This document shows, in pieces, positions 34,050 through 42,983 of a stretch of 56,569 nt of DNA. Source of the DNA: Parvularculaceae bacterium (GTDB taxonomy: Bacteria; Pseudomonadota; Alphaproteobacteria; Caulobacterales; Parvularculaceae); contig JABSRH010000002.1 of NCBI GenBank assembly GCA_013215175.1, positions 1 to 56,569 on the forward strand, given 5' to 3'. The notes under the pieces are model-generated. The model was given only the letters and a program-made list of their open reading frames with translations, made no database searches and was not told where the DNA came from. A program made the translations under genes and the position numbers. How positions within the stretch are numbered: position 1 is the first letter of the stretch; every line of letters begins with the position of its first letter.

Positions 34050-35534
34050 ATGCTGACGTCTGATCCAAAGTCAATTCTGATGGGCGCCGACCATAACGGC
34101 GACGACGTCCAACTCCCTCTGAAAATGTGCAACCGCCATGGCTTGGTGGCGGGCGCGACCGGTACGGGTAAGACTGTCACGGTACAGATCATGGCCGAGG
34201 CGTTCAGCCGCGCGGGCGTGCCGGTTTTTGTCTCAGACGTGAAAGGTGACCTGTCGGGCCTGGCTGCTGCTGGGGCGGATAAGGACTTCCTTCACAAGCG
34301 CGCTGAGACCATTCAGCTCCCGGATTATGAGGGTGAGAGCTTTCCCGTTCGCCTGTGGGATTTCTTCGGTGAGGGCGGCCTGCCGATCCGCGCCAGCGTC
34401 AGCGAGGTCGGGCCGCTTCTCCTTTCGCAGATGCTGGATCTCAATGACACCCAAGAGGGCGTTCTGGCGATTGCGTTCCGCGTTGCCGACGATGACGGGC
34501 TGCCGATCCTCGACCTCAATGACTTGCGCGCGCTGCTGGCCCATGTCTCTGAGCGCCGGGCCGAGCTGTCGGCGATGTATGGCAATGTTTCGCCGTCGAC
34601 GGTGGCGGCTATTCAGCGCCGCTTGCTGCAATTGGAAGACCAGGGCGGCAAGCTGTTCTTCGGCGAGCCTGCCCTCAATGTCATGGACCTGATCCGTACC
34701 GAGAGGGATGGTCGCGGTGTCCTGAATGTGCTGAAGGCTGACAAATTGATGATGTCGCCACGGCTCTACGGTGCGTTTCTGCTGTGGATGCTGTCGGAGC
34801 TTTTCGAAGAGCTGCCTGAGGTCGGTGATCCCGAGAAGCCGAAGCTCGTGTTCTTTTTTGATGAGGCGCACCTGCTGTTCGATCATGCGAGCAAGTCGCT
34901 GCTGGAGAAGGTCGAGCAAGTCTGCCGTCTGATCCGCTCCAAGGGCGTCGGCATTTTCTTCGCTACGCAAGATCCCGGTGATATCCCCGACGGCGTTGCC
35001 GGTCAAATGGGTACGCGGGTGCAACACGCCTTGCGTGCCTTCACGCCTGCCCAGCAGAAGCGCGTGAAGGCAGCGGCCGACAGTTTCCGTCCGAACCCAG
35101 CGTTCAAGACCCGCGATATCATTACTGAGTTAGGCGTAGGCGAAGCACTCGTCAGTACGCTACAGAAGAAAGGCGTGCCGACGCCAGTCGCTCGGACGTT
35201 GATCCGTCCTCCCGCTTCGCGCCTCGGCCCGCTGCTGAAGAAGGAGCGTACCGCGATCATCAACGCCGATGGTCTGGGTGCGCAGTACGCGAAGGTGGTC
35301 GACCGACACTCCGCGCACGAGATGTTGGCGGAGCGTGCCGACCGCATGGCCGCTGAAGCGGAGAAAGCTGAAAAGAAGGCCACCCGCGAAAAGCGGAAAA
35401 AGACGACGACCCGGCGTCGTTCGAGCCGCATGTCCATGAGCGAACGCGCCGTGGCGCAAGCCACCCGGACCGTGTCCAGCACGCTGGTCCGTGAGCTGAT
35501 GCGCGGTCTGCTCGGCGGCTTGCGTCGTCGCTAG
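34050..35534 (+). CDS. HerA-like ATPase, DUF853 (YjgR-type)
   Basis: The 494-residue protein belongs to the HerA/FtsK-like P-loop family DUF853 (E. coli YjgR). Walker A GATGTGKT is at residues 35-42, Walker B is in KLVFFFDEAHLLF, and an arginine-finger-like region follows (FATQDPGDIPDGVAGQMGTR). A basic tail of Lys/Arg repeats ends the protein. Family function is unknown; a DNA or membrane-associated motor is only suggested by the fold. The ATG at 34050 has GAGG seven bases upstream; a TTG at 34029 would bury the leader structure in the gene. It is convergent with the next gene, and the stops share a CTAG. Confidence 0.88.
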   Translation: MLTSDPKSILMGADHNGDDVQLPLKMCNRHGLVAGATGTGKTVTVQIMAEAFSRAGVPVFVSDVKGDLSGLAAAGADKDFLHKRAETIQLPDYEGESFPVRLWDFFGEGGLPIRASVSEVGPLLLSQMLDLNDTQEGVLAIAFRVADDDGLPILDLNDLRALLAHVSERRAELSAMYGNVSPSTVAAIQRRLLQLEDQGGKLFFGEPALNVMDLIRTERDGRGVLNVLKADKLMMSPRLYGAFLLWMLSELFEELPEVGDPEKPKLVFFFDEAHLLFDHASKSLLEKVEQVCRLIRSKGVGIFFATQDPGDIPDGVAGQMGTRVQHALRAFTPAQQKRVKAAADSFRPNPAFKTRDIITELGVGEALVSTLQKKGVPTPVARTLIRPPASRLGPLLKKERTAIINADGLGAQYAKVVDRHSAHEMLAERADRMAAEAEKAEKKATREKRKKTTTRRRSSRMSMSERAVAQATRTVSSTLVRELMRGLLGGLRRR

Positions 35535-36082
35535 CGCTTGCGGCGCATCATAGGGGCCGCTTTTGCCGAAGCCTTGAGGGCCGTTGGCGGCTCTGCACCT
35601 GGCTCGGCGATAGACTTCTCCGCAGCCCAAGCCGCAACTTGATCAGCATCGGGAGCACCGGTCGCTCGGTAGAGCGTGATGAAGGCTGATGTGACGCTAC
35701 CCCAGCGGCGACGAGCGTTGCGGCAATTCATGTAGGACGCCACCATGTCTTGAATGACGGCTTCGGCTTCATCCGTGTACGCTGTCGCTTGTTTGCGTGT
35801 TGCCTTACCTGACGAAGTCTTGAGGCCGTTCAATCGAGAGCGCACGTCGGCGACGCTTGCGTTGGTGATCGAGGGGCCAGGCTGGGCGAGGGTGTGGATG
35901 AGTTGTTCGTGTACCGCCAATGCTGAAGCAGCCACCTCGGTCCGTTCCGCACCCATTTTGGTGGCTAGCGCGGGCTTGTCCGAGCTCCGACGGAAGGCCG
36001 GGATGGCAAGGCCAACGGCCAAGACGAGGCCGACGCTGGCGGCGGCGATCGGGTGGTCAGTGACGTAAGACCACAATTCCAT
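35531..36082 (-). CDS. Hypothetical single-pass membrane protein
   Basis: I do not recognise this 183-residue protein. One N-terminal membrane segment (about residues 12-29, IAAASVGLVLAVGLAIPAF) is followed by a helical, Ala-rich soluble part and a basic tail ending MMRRKR. The orientation and role are unknown. A good ribosome-like GGAGG (read on the minus strand) lies just before the ATG at 36082. The stop overlaps the convergent DUF853 stop by 4 bp. Confidence 0.65.
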   Translation of the reverse strand: MELWSYVTDHPIAAASVGLVLAVGLAIPAFRRSSDKPALATKMGAERTEVAASALAVHEQLIHTLAQPGPSITNASVADVRSRLNGLKTSSGKATRKQATAYTDEAEAVIQDMVASYMNCRNARRRWGSVTSAFITLYRATGAPDADQVAAWAAEKSIAEPGAEPPTALKASAKAAPMMRRKR

Positions 36083-36147
36083 GGTGATCCTCCCAAGAAG
36101 TTTTTCGCGATAGTGTCACGAAGTCTTGGGACAGGAAAGAGGGGACC

Positions 36148-36729
36148 TCAGCGGCCCAGCGCCTCACGCCAGTGCTTGCGACAAAGCGAGATGTAATCGG
36201 ACTTCTCCAAGCCCACTTGATCGCCCTCGATCACCGCGTCGCCTGCATCGTCTCGCCGCAAGTTCATCGTCGCCTTGCGCCCGCAATGACAGATCGTGCG
36301 CGCCTCGCGCAGGTCGTCAGCAATGGCGAGCAGGGTCGCTGCGCCTTCAAAGAGCTGGCCCTGAAAGTCGGTGCGCAAGCCATAGCAAAGAACAGGAACG
36401 CCTAGCTCGTCGCCGACCTCGGCCAATTGCCAGACCTGATCGCTCGTAAGAAACTGCGCCTCGTCAAAGAAAGCGGCGCTGATCTTGTGCTCGGCCACTT
36501 CTTTGGAGAGTGCTTCGAACAGATCCGTCTCGGGGTTGAAGGGATGGGCCTCAGCCTCAAGGCCGATGCGCGATTTGATCAGCGGCCGTTCGTGAGCATC
36601 ATCGTCGGCTGAGCGGAACGTCCATAGACTCACTGTCATGCCGGATTCGCGATAATTGTGAGCGGCCTGCAGCAAGATCGCCGACTTCCCGGCATTCATG
36701 GCGCTGTAGGTGAAATACAGTTTGGACAT
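36148..36729 (-). CDS. tdk: Thymidine kinase
   Basis: This 193-residue class II kinase phosphorylates thymidine for salvage into dTMP. It has the P-loop YSAMNAGKS (residues 8-16), the Walker B/lid region FFDEAQFLT, the substrate-binding loop LCYGLRTDFQGQLFEG, and a zinc site from CHCGRK plus CRKHW. Length and order match E. coli Tdk (205). The ATG at 36729 gives MSKLYFTYSAMNAGKS, the family start; the frame opens further to 36804 but that part is not family-like. No clear ribosome site is visible. It stands alone on the minus strand, with 80 bp to the next gene upstream. Confidence 0.93.
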   Translation of the reverse strand: MSKLYFTYSAMNAGKSAILLQAAHNYRESGMTVSLWTFRSADDDAHERPLIKSRIGLEAEAHPFNPETDLFEALSKEVAEHKISAAFFDEAQFLTSDQVWQLAEVGDELGVPVLCYGLRTDFQGQLFEGAATLLAIADDLREARTICHCGRKATMNLRRDDAGDAVIEGDQVGLEKSDYISLCRKHWREALGR

Positions 36730-36809
36730 GGCGCAGATGTGCGCCGATTCTTGCGCGAGGCTGACGGCGCTACAGTCAGCCTCCGGTTCTCTGCAAAAGT
36801 TCAAGTGCC

Positions 36810-37163
36810 TTATGAGCTGGCGGGGGCGCTTTTGGTCGCGTCTGCGGCCACCTCAGCCTTGCGCTTTTTGATGGTTGATAGCGTGGACCAAATGCCCAAC
36901 CCGACCAGCACGGCGATCACGCCCCAGACCCAAACAGGAATGTTCTCTCCCACCAGCGCCACATAAACGTATGGCTGGATCGCAAGGTATCCGGCCAGGA
37001 TGGCCTGCACCGTGATCGATTTCTTCTGCCGCAACCGCGCAACCAGCCAGGCAGTGACGCCCAAAAACAGTGGAATTCCGCCGATGTAGAGAACGCCGAA
37101 GATCCAAGGGTTCACACCATAGTTCTCACTCAGGCTCAGAACAAACGCGTTGATGGCTTCCAT
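36810..37163 (-). CDS. Hypothetical small membrane protein
   Basis: This 117-residue protein of unknown family has three probable membrane segments (about 19-41, 53-73 and 76-93; GVLYIGGIPLFLGVTAWLVA, AILAGYLAIQPYVYVALVG, VWVWGVIAVLVGLGIW) and a charged, probably disordered Lys/Ala tail. It is read away from the beta-barrel gene at 37324 across a 160-bp divergent spacer. No neighbour suggests a role. Confidence 0.6.
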   Translation of the reverse strand: MEAINAFVLSLSENYGVNPWIFGVLYIGGIPLFLGVTAWLVARLRQKKSITVQAILAGYLAIQPYVYVALVGENIPVWVWGVIAVLVGLGIWSTLSTIKKRKAEVAADATKSAPASS

Positions 37164-37323
37164 GGTGGCCTCTCCTCATGTCTTGGCCAGGTGTTCGGCC
37201 GTTCGGTGCGAAACGTTACGCTACCCGGTTTGCTCCAATAAGTGGTATCGGCACAACCGTGCGTTAATTCATAACATGCATACTGGGCAGGGTTTGCAGT
37301 CAACGTTTCCGGGAGAAAACAGA

Positions 37324-38001
37324 ATGCGCCGTCTTGCTCTAGTGCTCACTGCCTCAACGGCGGCCCTGATCGGTACAGCTTCGGCTGGCATCGGCGTGGA
37401 CGCTTCTGTCTCGACTGCTGGTCTCAGCGGCAACGTTCACTTTGACGTGATGCCGATGGTCACGCTTCGTGGCGGCATCAACTACTTGGAATATGAGGCC
37501 GAAGACATCGAATTCGATGGCGTTGAGTATGACACCGACCTCGATTTCACGCAGTTCGGCCTCTACGCCGATCTTCATCCGCTACCGATCCTGCGGAGCT
37601 TCACCATCACCGCAGGCTACGTCTTTGGTGAGCGAGAATTCGAGGCTATCGCGACGCCGTTGGAAGACACCCAAATCGGCGACGTGACCTTTACGCCCGA
37701 GCAGTTCGGCAGCCTTATCGGCAACGGTAGCCTCGGTGATTCAGGCTTCTATGGCGGTTTAGGCTTTGACAGCACGACCCGCGGCTTCATTCCAATTAGC
37801 TTCGTGCTGCGCGCAGGCGTGATCGTAAGCGACTCGCCAGAATTCAGCCTTCGGTCCGAAGGTGGCTTGGCCGATACCGATCCTACCCTGCGTGCCCAGC
37901 TGGACGAGGAGATCGCTCGCGAGGTCGCCAACATCAACGACGAGATCGAAGACTTTAAGTTCTACCCGGTCATTTCGTTTGGCATTGGCATCGGCTTCTA
38001 A
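37324..38001 (+). CDS. Outer-membrane beta-barrel protein candidate
   Basis: A Sec signal peptide ends at the ALIGTASA site (cleavage near residue 21). The mature 204 residues alternate polar and hydrophobic in strand-like stretches (VTLRGGINYLEYEAED, FTITAGYVFGEREF, FIPISFVLRAGVIVS) and end in phenylalanine (FGIGIGF), the usual outer-membrane barrel signal. An acidic loop ELDEEIAREVANINDEIEDF-like helix precedes the last strand. No named family is recognised. The ATG at 37324 has GGGAG eight bases upstream, while an open frame to 37150 lies over an adjacent promoter region. It lies 88 nt before the regulator at 38090. Confidence 0.7.
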   Translation: MRRLALVLTASTAALIGTASAGIGVDASVSTAGLSGNVHFDVMPMVTLRGGINYLEYEAEDIEFDGVEYDTDLDFTQFGLYADLHPLPILRSFTITAGYVFGEREFEAIATPLEDTQIGDVTFTPEQFGSLIGNGSLGDSGFYGGLGFDSTTRGFIPISFVLRAGVIVSDSPEFSLRSEGGLADTDPTLRAQLDEEIAREVANINDEIEDFKFYPVISFGIGIGF

Positions 38002-38044
38002 TTTTTCCGCCATTTCGGCAAAAATCTGCGAGCCCTTCGATTGA

Positions 38045-38068
38045 CGATATAAAGATTTCTTTATATCG
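38045..38068. promoter_or_regulatory. 24-bp palindrome, probable autoregulatory operator of the methionine regulator
   Basis: CGATATAAAG and CTTTATATCG are perfect 10-bp arms around ATTT, 21 nt before the GTG start of an ArsR-type regulator that heads metF-metH. AT-rich palindromes of this kind are expected for ArsR-family SahR regulators of methionine and S-adenosylhomocysteine metabolism. Binding is inferred. Confidence 0.7.
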
Positions 38069-38089
38069 CATGCGCGAAGGGTTTTCGCT

Positions 38090-39058
38090 GTGGAATTTGC
38101 TCTAAGTCTCGATCAATTGCGCGCGGTGGGTGAAGAAACCCGCCTGCGCATTGTTGCGCTGTTACGGCATAGCGATCTCACGGTGAGTGAGTTGGTTCGC
38201 TGTCTCGATCAGCTGCAGCCGCGGGTGAGCCGCCATCTCAAGATCCTTGTTAGCGCCGGGATTGTTGCCCCTTACCAAGAGGGATCTTGGCGGTTCTATC
38301 GGCTTGCAAGCTTGCCGCCATGGTTGGCCACGTTGATCGATGAGCTCGCCGGCGATGACCTTGAGCCTGATCTCCGAGCGCTACAGCAAATTCGAGCCGA
38401 ACGGGCAGAGAAGGCTCAGGCCTACTTTGCTGAGAACGCTGCTGCCTGGGATGCGGTACGTCGGTTGCACGCCGATGATCATATCATCGAGCGGGCCATG
38501 TTGGACATAGCGCCCGCGACCATCGACCGGTTCTTGGATCTCGGCACCGGTACGGGCCGTATGCTGACTTTATTCGCGGAGCGGTTTGACCACGGCATTG
38601 GCTACGATGCATCGCCGGAGATGCTGGCGGTTGCGCGCACCAACCTTGATCAGGCCGGTTTGCGCTCGATCACGCTCCGTCGCCGCGATATCCTCAAGCC
38701 TGACCAGGTGGCCGCCGAGAGCGCCGACGTGGTTTGCTTCCATCATGTCCTGCACTTCCTGGCTGAGCCGGAGCGGGCCATGGCCGTGGCTGCAGAAGCC
38801 TTGTCGCCGGGTGGATCCTTGATTGTTGCAGATTTTGCTCCGCATACCCGCGAAGAGTTGCGCGATGAGTATGCTCATCGTCGCTTGGGGTTCGGATCCG
38901 ATGAGATGGTCGCCTATGCTCGTGAGGCTGGCCTTGAGCTAGCGCACGAGAAATCGGTTGCCCCCGGAACGCCCGGCGGTCTGACCAGCATGATTTGGCG
39001 ATTTGATAAGTCGCCGTCCCTTATTCCTATTCCCCATGATGGAGCCGTCCATGCCTGA
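38090..39058 (+). CDS. ArsR-methyltransferase fusion regulator, SahR-like
   Basis: The 322-residue protein joins an N-terminal ArsR winged helix (about residues 5-85, with LTVSELVRCLDQLQPRVSRH as recognition region) to a SAM-dependent methyltransferase-like domain (motif I LDLGTGTGRML). SahR-type regulators of methionine genes in Proteobacteria are ArsR proteins that sense S-adenosylhomocysteine, and the methyltransferase-like domain could be the sensor. Metal-binding cysteines of classical ArsR are not apparent. It starts with GTG, close after GAAGG. It overlaps metF by 8 bp, so it likely autoregulates and controls metF-metH through the palindrome 21 nt upstream. Confidence 0.82.
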   Translation: MEFALSLDQLRAVGEETRLRIVALLRHSDLTVSELVRCLDQLQPRVSRHLKILVSAGIVAPYQEGSWRFYRLASLPPWLATLIDELAGDDLEPDLRALQQIRAERAEKAQAYFAENAAAWDAVRRLHADDHIIERAMLDIAPATIDRFLDLGTGTGRMLTLFAERFDHGIGYDASPEMLAVARTNLDQAGLRSITLRRRDILKPDQVAAESADVVCFHHVLHFLAEPERAMAVAAEALSPGGSLIVADFAPHTREELRDEYAHRRLGFGSDEMVAYAREAGLELAHEKSVAPGTPGGLTSMIWRFDKSPSLIPIPHDGAVHA

Positions 39059-39920
39059 CCTCTCCGTAAGTTTTGAGTTTTTTCCTCCTAAGACGGAGAA
39101 AATGGCGGAGACACTCTGGTCTTCGATCAAAAAGCTCAGCCCGCTGAGCCCGACCTTTGTTTCGGTGACCTATGGTGCAGGAGGCTCGACCCGTGAGCGA
39201 ACCCATTCCACAGTCAAGCGCATTATCGAAGAGACCGATTTGCAGGTGGCGGCTCACCTGACGACTGTGGATGCAACACGCGAGGACGTGGATGCGGTCC
39301 TGCGCGACTATTGGTCGATCGGTGTACGCCACATCGTTGCGCTTCGCGGTGACCCTTCTGCGGGTGTTGGTGAGGCTTATGTGCCGATGGCGGATGGCTA
39401 TGCCGGTGCGGCAGACCTCGCGCGGGGTGCGCGAGCCGTGGCGCCATTCGATATCACAGTGGGTTGTTATCCTGAGAAGCACCCGGAGAGCCCGAGCCTC
39501 GATTTTGATCTTGATCTTCTCAAGAAGAAGATCGATGGCGGGGCGACCCGCGCTATTACCCAGTTCTTCTACGAGAACGATCTCTACGAGCGCTACGTCG
39601 AAAAGGTGCGGGCGGCGGGCATCAGCATACCGATCATTCCTGGTATCATGCCTGTGACCAACTATGGTGCGCTGCAGCGCATGTCGAAGCTTTGTTCAGC
39701 AACCGTACCAAGCCGTTATGATCGGCTGTTCGGTGACCTTGATAGCGACCCCAAGACCCGTGCGTTGGTCGCTGCCACCGTGGCTGCTGAACAGTGTCTA
39801 GACTTGATGGAGCGCGGCGTTACGGACTTCCATTTCTATACGCTGAATAAGGCTGATCTCGCCTTTGCGCTGTGCCACCTTCTCGGTGTACGGCCGACCT
39901 GTCGGGAAGAAGCGGCCTAA
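39051..39920 (+). CDS. metF: Methylenetetrahydrofolate reductase
   Basis: This 289-residue FAD TIM barrel reduces 5,10-methylene-THF to 5-methyl-THF, the methyl donor for methionine synthase. The start [19 protein letters not shown] is family-typical, and [23 protein letters not shown] and [14 protein letters not shown] follow in order. The ATG at 39051 has GGAG six bases upstream and overlaps the regulator gene's end; ATGs at 39036 and 39039 are in frame but lack a good site. It overlaps the metH start by one base (TAATG), so it is co-translated with it. Confidence 0.95.
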   Translation: MPDLSVSFEFFPPKTEKMAETLWSSIKKLSPLSPTFVSVTYGAGGSTRERTHSTVKRIIEETDLQVAAHLTTVDATREDVDAVLRDYWSIGVRHIVALRGDPSAGVGEAYVPMADGYAGAADLARGARAVAPFDITVGCYPEKHPESPSLDFDLDLLKKKIDGGATRAITQFFYENDLYERYVEKVRAAGISIPIIPGIMPVTNYGALQRMSKLCSATVPSRYDRLFGDLDSDPKTRALVAATVAAEQCLDLMERGVTDFHFYTLNKADLAFALCHLLGVRPTCREEAA

Positions 39921-42544
39921 TGCGCCCAACGTTCGTTAATATCGGCGAGCGGACCAACGTCACAGGCTCAGCCAAATTTCGTAAGCTGATCAAAGCTGGT
40001 GATTACGCGACGGCGGTGGATGTCGCACGCCAGCAGGTCGAGAACGGTGCTCAGGTCATTGACGTGAACATGGACGAGGGCATGCTCGACGGTGTCGAGG
40101 CGATGACCACGTTCCTGCGTCTCATTGCATCCGAGCCCGACATTGCTCGTGTGCCGATCATGATCGATAGCTCGAAATGGGAGGTGATTGAGGCCGGACT
40201 GCGCCAGGTTCAGGGTAAACCCATCGTCAATTCCATCAGCCTGAAAGAAGGCAAAGAGCCCTTCTTCGAGCACGCGCGCAAGTGTATGCGTTATGGTGCC
40301 GCTGTTGTGGTAATGGCGTTCGATGAGGACGGGCAAGCGGACACCGCTGCTCGCAAGATCGAGATTTGTCAGCGTAGCTATGATCTTCTCATCGGCATTG
40401 GATTTCCGCCGGAAGATATCATCTTCGACCCCAATATCTTCGCGGTGGCGACCGGTATTGAGGAGCATGCGAACTATGGCGTCGATTTCATAGAGGCGAC
40501 CGCATTCATCAAGCAGAACCTGCCGGGCGCGAAGGTGTCAGGTGGCGTCTCCAACGTGTCGTTTAGCTTCCGCGGCAATGATGCTGTGCGCGAAGCGATG
40601 CACTCGGTGTTCTTGTACCATGCCATCCGTGCGGGGATGGATATGGGTATCGTCAATGCTGGTCAGCTTGCGATCTACGACGAGATTCCAGCGGACCTGA
40701 AAGAGCCAGTTGAGGACGTGATCCTCAATCGTCGCGAGGATGCGACGGAGCGTTTGCTTGATGTGGCTGAACGGTATCGGGGGCAGGGCGCCAAGGCGCG
40801 CGAGAAGGACCTCACTTGGCGCGAAGATGGCGTTGAGAGGCGCCTCCAGCATGCGCTTGTTAAGGGCATCACGGAGTATATCGAGGAAGATACCGAAGAG
40901 GCACGGCAAAGGCTCGGCCGGCCTTTGTTCGTTATCGAAGGGCCGTTGATGGACGGCATGAACATCGTTGGCGACCTCTTTGGGTCGGGCAAGATGTTCT
41001 TGCCGCAAGTGGTGAAATCAGCCCGCGTGATGAAGAAGGCCGTGGCTTATCTCGAGCCCTTTATGGAAGCCGAACGCCTTGCGGGCGGTGCGGAGCCTGA
41101 AGCCAAGGGCCGCGTGTTGATGGCGACGGTCAAGGGTGACGTGCACGACATTGGCAAGAACATTGTCGGCGTTGTTCTTCAGTGTAACAACTATGAAGTG
41201 GTCGACCTCGGCGTGATGGTCCCCGCCAACGATATCTTGGACAAAGCCGTCGAACACAAATGCGACGTCATCGGTTTGTCGGGCCTAATCACGCCTTCGC
41301 TCGACGAAATGGTAGGTGTCGCGAAGGAAATGACACGCCGCGGGATGAACCAGCCGCTGCTCATCGGCGGCGCGACCACGTCAAAGGCGCATACGGCGGT
41401 GAAGATCGCGCCAGCCTATGACAACGGTGTGGTCTACGTAACCGATGCGAGCCGAGCTGTTGGCGTTGTAAGTGATTTGTTGTCTGAGGAACGCCGCGGC
41501 GACTACCTTGGTGGCATCGCCAACGAGTATGAACGCGTTCGTCAGTCCTTTGCTGCGCGCCAGAAAAAAGATGACCGGGTGACGATCGCCCAGGCTCGTG
41601 ACAACGCCTTCGCCCTCACGGGGCGCCCGCCGATCGCGCCGAAGAAGCCCGGTGTTCATGTCATCAAAGACGTTCCGCTAGCGGATCTTGTGCCTTATAT
41701 CGACTGGACGCCGTTCTTTGCTTCGTGGGAGCTCTACGGGAAATACCCGGCCATCCTCACGGACGACATTGTGGGCGAGGCAGCAACCTCTCTCTTCGAG
41801 GACGCCCAAAAAGCCCTCAAGACGCTGCTTGAAGAAGGGTGGTTTAAGGCCCACGCTGTTTGTGGGCTTTTCCCGGCGAACCGAGACGGCGATGATATTG
41901 TTGTGTGGACGGATGAGTCGCGCACGAAGGAGCGGGCTCGGTTCTATTCAATCCGCCAGCAGATGAACAAGAAGGGCAAGGCTGCGAACCTAGCATTGGG
42001 CGATTTCGTGTCGCCGGATGAGCCCGATTGGGTCGGTGCCTTTGCGGTTACCGCAGGGCATGGGGAAGACGAGGCCGTCGCTCGGTTCAATGAGGCAGGC
42101 GACAATTATGGATCCATCATGGCTTCCGCGCTGGCGGATAGGTTCGCCGAGGCCATGGCCGAATGGCTGCACGAGAAAGTGCGACGTGAATATTGGGGTT
42201 ATGAAACGGGTGCGGCGCTCTCGCCGGAAGCTCTCATTGCGGAGAAATACCAGGGCATCCGCCCAGCGCCGGGTTACCCAGCTCAGCCGGACCATACCGA
42301 AAAGGACGTGCTGTTTGAGCTTCTGTCGGCCACTGAGCATACTGGCATCACCATGACTGAGAGCTATGCGATGCAGCCGGGTGCTAGTGTCTCGGGTCTC
42401 TATTTTGGCCATCCTGAGGCCCACTATTTCGGTACGGGTAAGATCGGCCGGGATCAGGTTGCCGATTACGCTCAGCGCAAGGGCTGGGATTTGACCGCAG
42501 CTGAGAAATGGCTCGCTCCTATTCTCGCCTACGATACGGACTGA
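39920..42544 (+). CDS. metH: Cobalamin-dependent methionine synthase lacking the homocysteine domain
   Basis: The 874-residue protein contains the folate-binding domain (starts [19 protein letters not shown]), a B12-binding module with the cobalt-ligand histidine in [17 protein letters not shown], and the C-terminal AdoMet reactivation domain ([15 protein letters not shown]). The N-terminal zinc-binding homocysteine methyltransferase domain of full MetH (about 350 residues) is missing: the frame begins at folate binding. In many alphaproteobacteria it is a separate gene, but none is in this window. The ATG at 39920 overlaps the metF stop. A bidirectional terminator follows at 42554. Confidence 0.93.
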   Translation: MRPTFVNIGERTNVTGSAKFRKLIKAGDYATAVDVARQQVENGAQVIDVNMDEGMLDGVEAMTTFLRLIASEPDIARVPIMIDSSKWEVIEAGLRQVQGKPIVNSISLKEGKEPFFEHARKCMRYGAAVVVMAFDEDGQADTAARKIEICQRSYDLLIGIGFPPEDIIFDPNIFAVATGIEEHANYGVDFIEATAFIKQNLPGAKVSGGVSNVSFSFRGNDAVREAMHSVFLYHAIRAGMDMGIVNAGQLAIYDEIPADLKEPVEDVILNRREDATERLLDVAERYRGQGAKAREKDLTWREDGVERRLQHALVKGITEYIEEDTEEARQRLGRPLFVIEGPLMDGMNIVGDLFGSGKMFLPQVVKSARVMKKAVAYLEPFMEAERLAGGAEPEAKGRVLMATVKGDVHDIGKNIVGVVLQCNNYEVVDLGVMVPANDILDKAVEHKCDVIGLSGLITPSLDEMVGVAKEMTRRGMNQPLLIGGATTSKAHTAVKIAPAYDNGVVYVTDASRAVGVVSDLLSEERRGDYLGGIANEYERVRQSFAARQKKDDRVTIAQARDNAFALTGRPPIAPKKPGVHVIKDVPLADLVPYIDWTPFFASWELYGKYPAILTDDIVGEAATSLFEDAQKALKTLLEEGWFKAHAVCGLFPANRDGDDIVVWTDESRTKERARFYSIRQQMNKKGKAANLALGDFVSPDEPDWVGAFAVTAGHGEDEAVARFNEAGDNYGSIMASALADRFAEAMAEWLHEKVRREYWGYETGAALSPEALIAEKYQGIRPAPGYPAQPDHTEKDVLFELLSATEHTGITMTESYAMQPGASVSGLYFGHPEAHYFGTGKIGRDQVADYAQRKGWDLTAAEKWLAPILAYDTD

Positions 42545-42553
42545 TCCAACAAA

Positions 42554-42579
42554 AAAGGCGCCGCAAATGCGACGCCTTT
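42554..42579. terminator. Bidirectional intrinsic terminator between metH and the cold-shock gene
   Basis: AAAGGCG and CGCCTTT form a 7-bp stem, continued by CGC/GCG after one mismatch, around loop AAAT. An A-tract precedes and a T-tract is included, so it can stop both the plus-strand metH and the minus-strand csp transcripts. Confidence 0.75.
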
Positions 42580-42601
42580 GATCAACTCGTCGGCCGAGAG
42601 C

Positions 42602-42811
42602 TTAGAGGACTTTCAGGTCCACTGCGCTCGTCTTGCCACGACGATCATCTGTGTAGAGCTCATAAGAGACTTGTTGGTTCTCTTGAAGGCCTTGCAGGCC
42701 CGAGCGCTGAACAGCTGAGATGTGAACGAAAATGTCCGCACCGCCGTCGTCAGGCTGGATGAAACCGTAGCCCTTTTGATCGTTGAACCACTTTACTTTG
42801 CCGACTGCCAT
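42602..42811 (-). CDS. Cold-shock-domain protein
   Basis: This 69-residue protein is a single CSD that binds single-stranded nucleic acid as an RNA chaperone. RNP1 KGYGFI and RNP2 DIFVHI are intact, framed by KVKWFNDQ and YELYTDDRRGKTSAVDLKVL. Start ATG 42811 has GGAG seven bases upstream. A leader of up to 170 nt with two inverted repeats precedes it, as is common for cold-shock genes. It sits downstream of the sigma-54 regulator on the same strand, but the structured spacer suggests its own promoter. Confidence 0.94.
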   Translation of the reverse strand: MAVGKVKWFNDQKGYGFIQPDDGGADIFVHISAVQRSGLQGLQENQQVSYELYTDDRRGKTSAVDLKVL

Positions 42812-42876
42812 GTCGTGCTCCTTCGTCTTCCTACCCGAGGTGCCGGGCCGCAGCATGCGGGGGTAACAAAAGAGTG

Positions 42877-42932
42877 CCGTCGGTCCGACGGTAGTCCTAG
42901 TCCGAGACCGACCGTATGCACGGATGCCGTGC
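42877..42932 (-). repeat. Two inverted repeats in the cold-shock gene leader
   Basis: CCGTCGG-T-CCGACGG (42877-42891) is a perfect 15-bp palindrome. GCACGG-ATG-CCGTGC (42918-42932) is a perfect 6-bp hairpin with loop ATG. Both lie between the end of the sigma-54 regulator (42984) and the csp start (42811). They may form a structured leader that responds to cold, or end the regulator's message. Neither is followed by a strong U-tract; the first has CTCTTTT nearby. Confidence 0.45.
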
Positions 42933-42983
42933 GCGCTCGCAGCGACGTCGTCAAGCGAATTTCTTGTTACAATTGTAGGCAGT

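Noticed and set aside
34233-35027. 264-codon frame antisense to the DUF853 ATPase
   Set aside because: The plus-strand gene has Walker A and B motifs; the antisense frame has none and no ribosome site.
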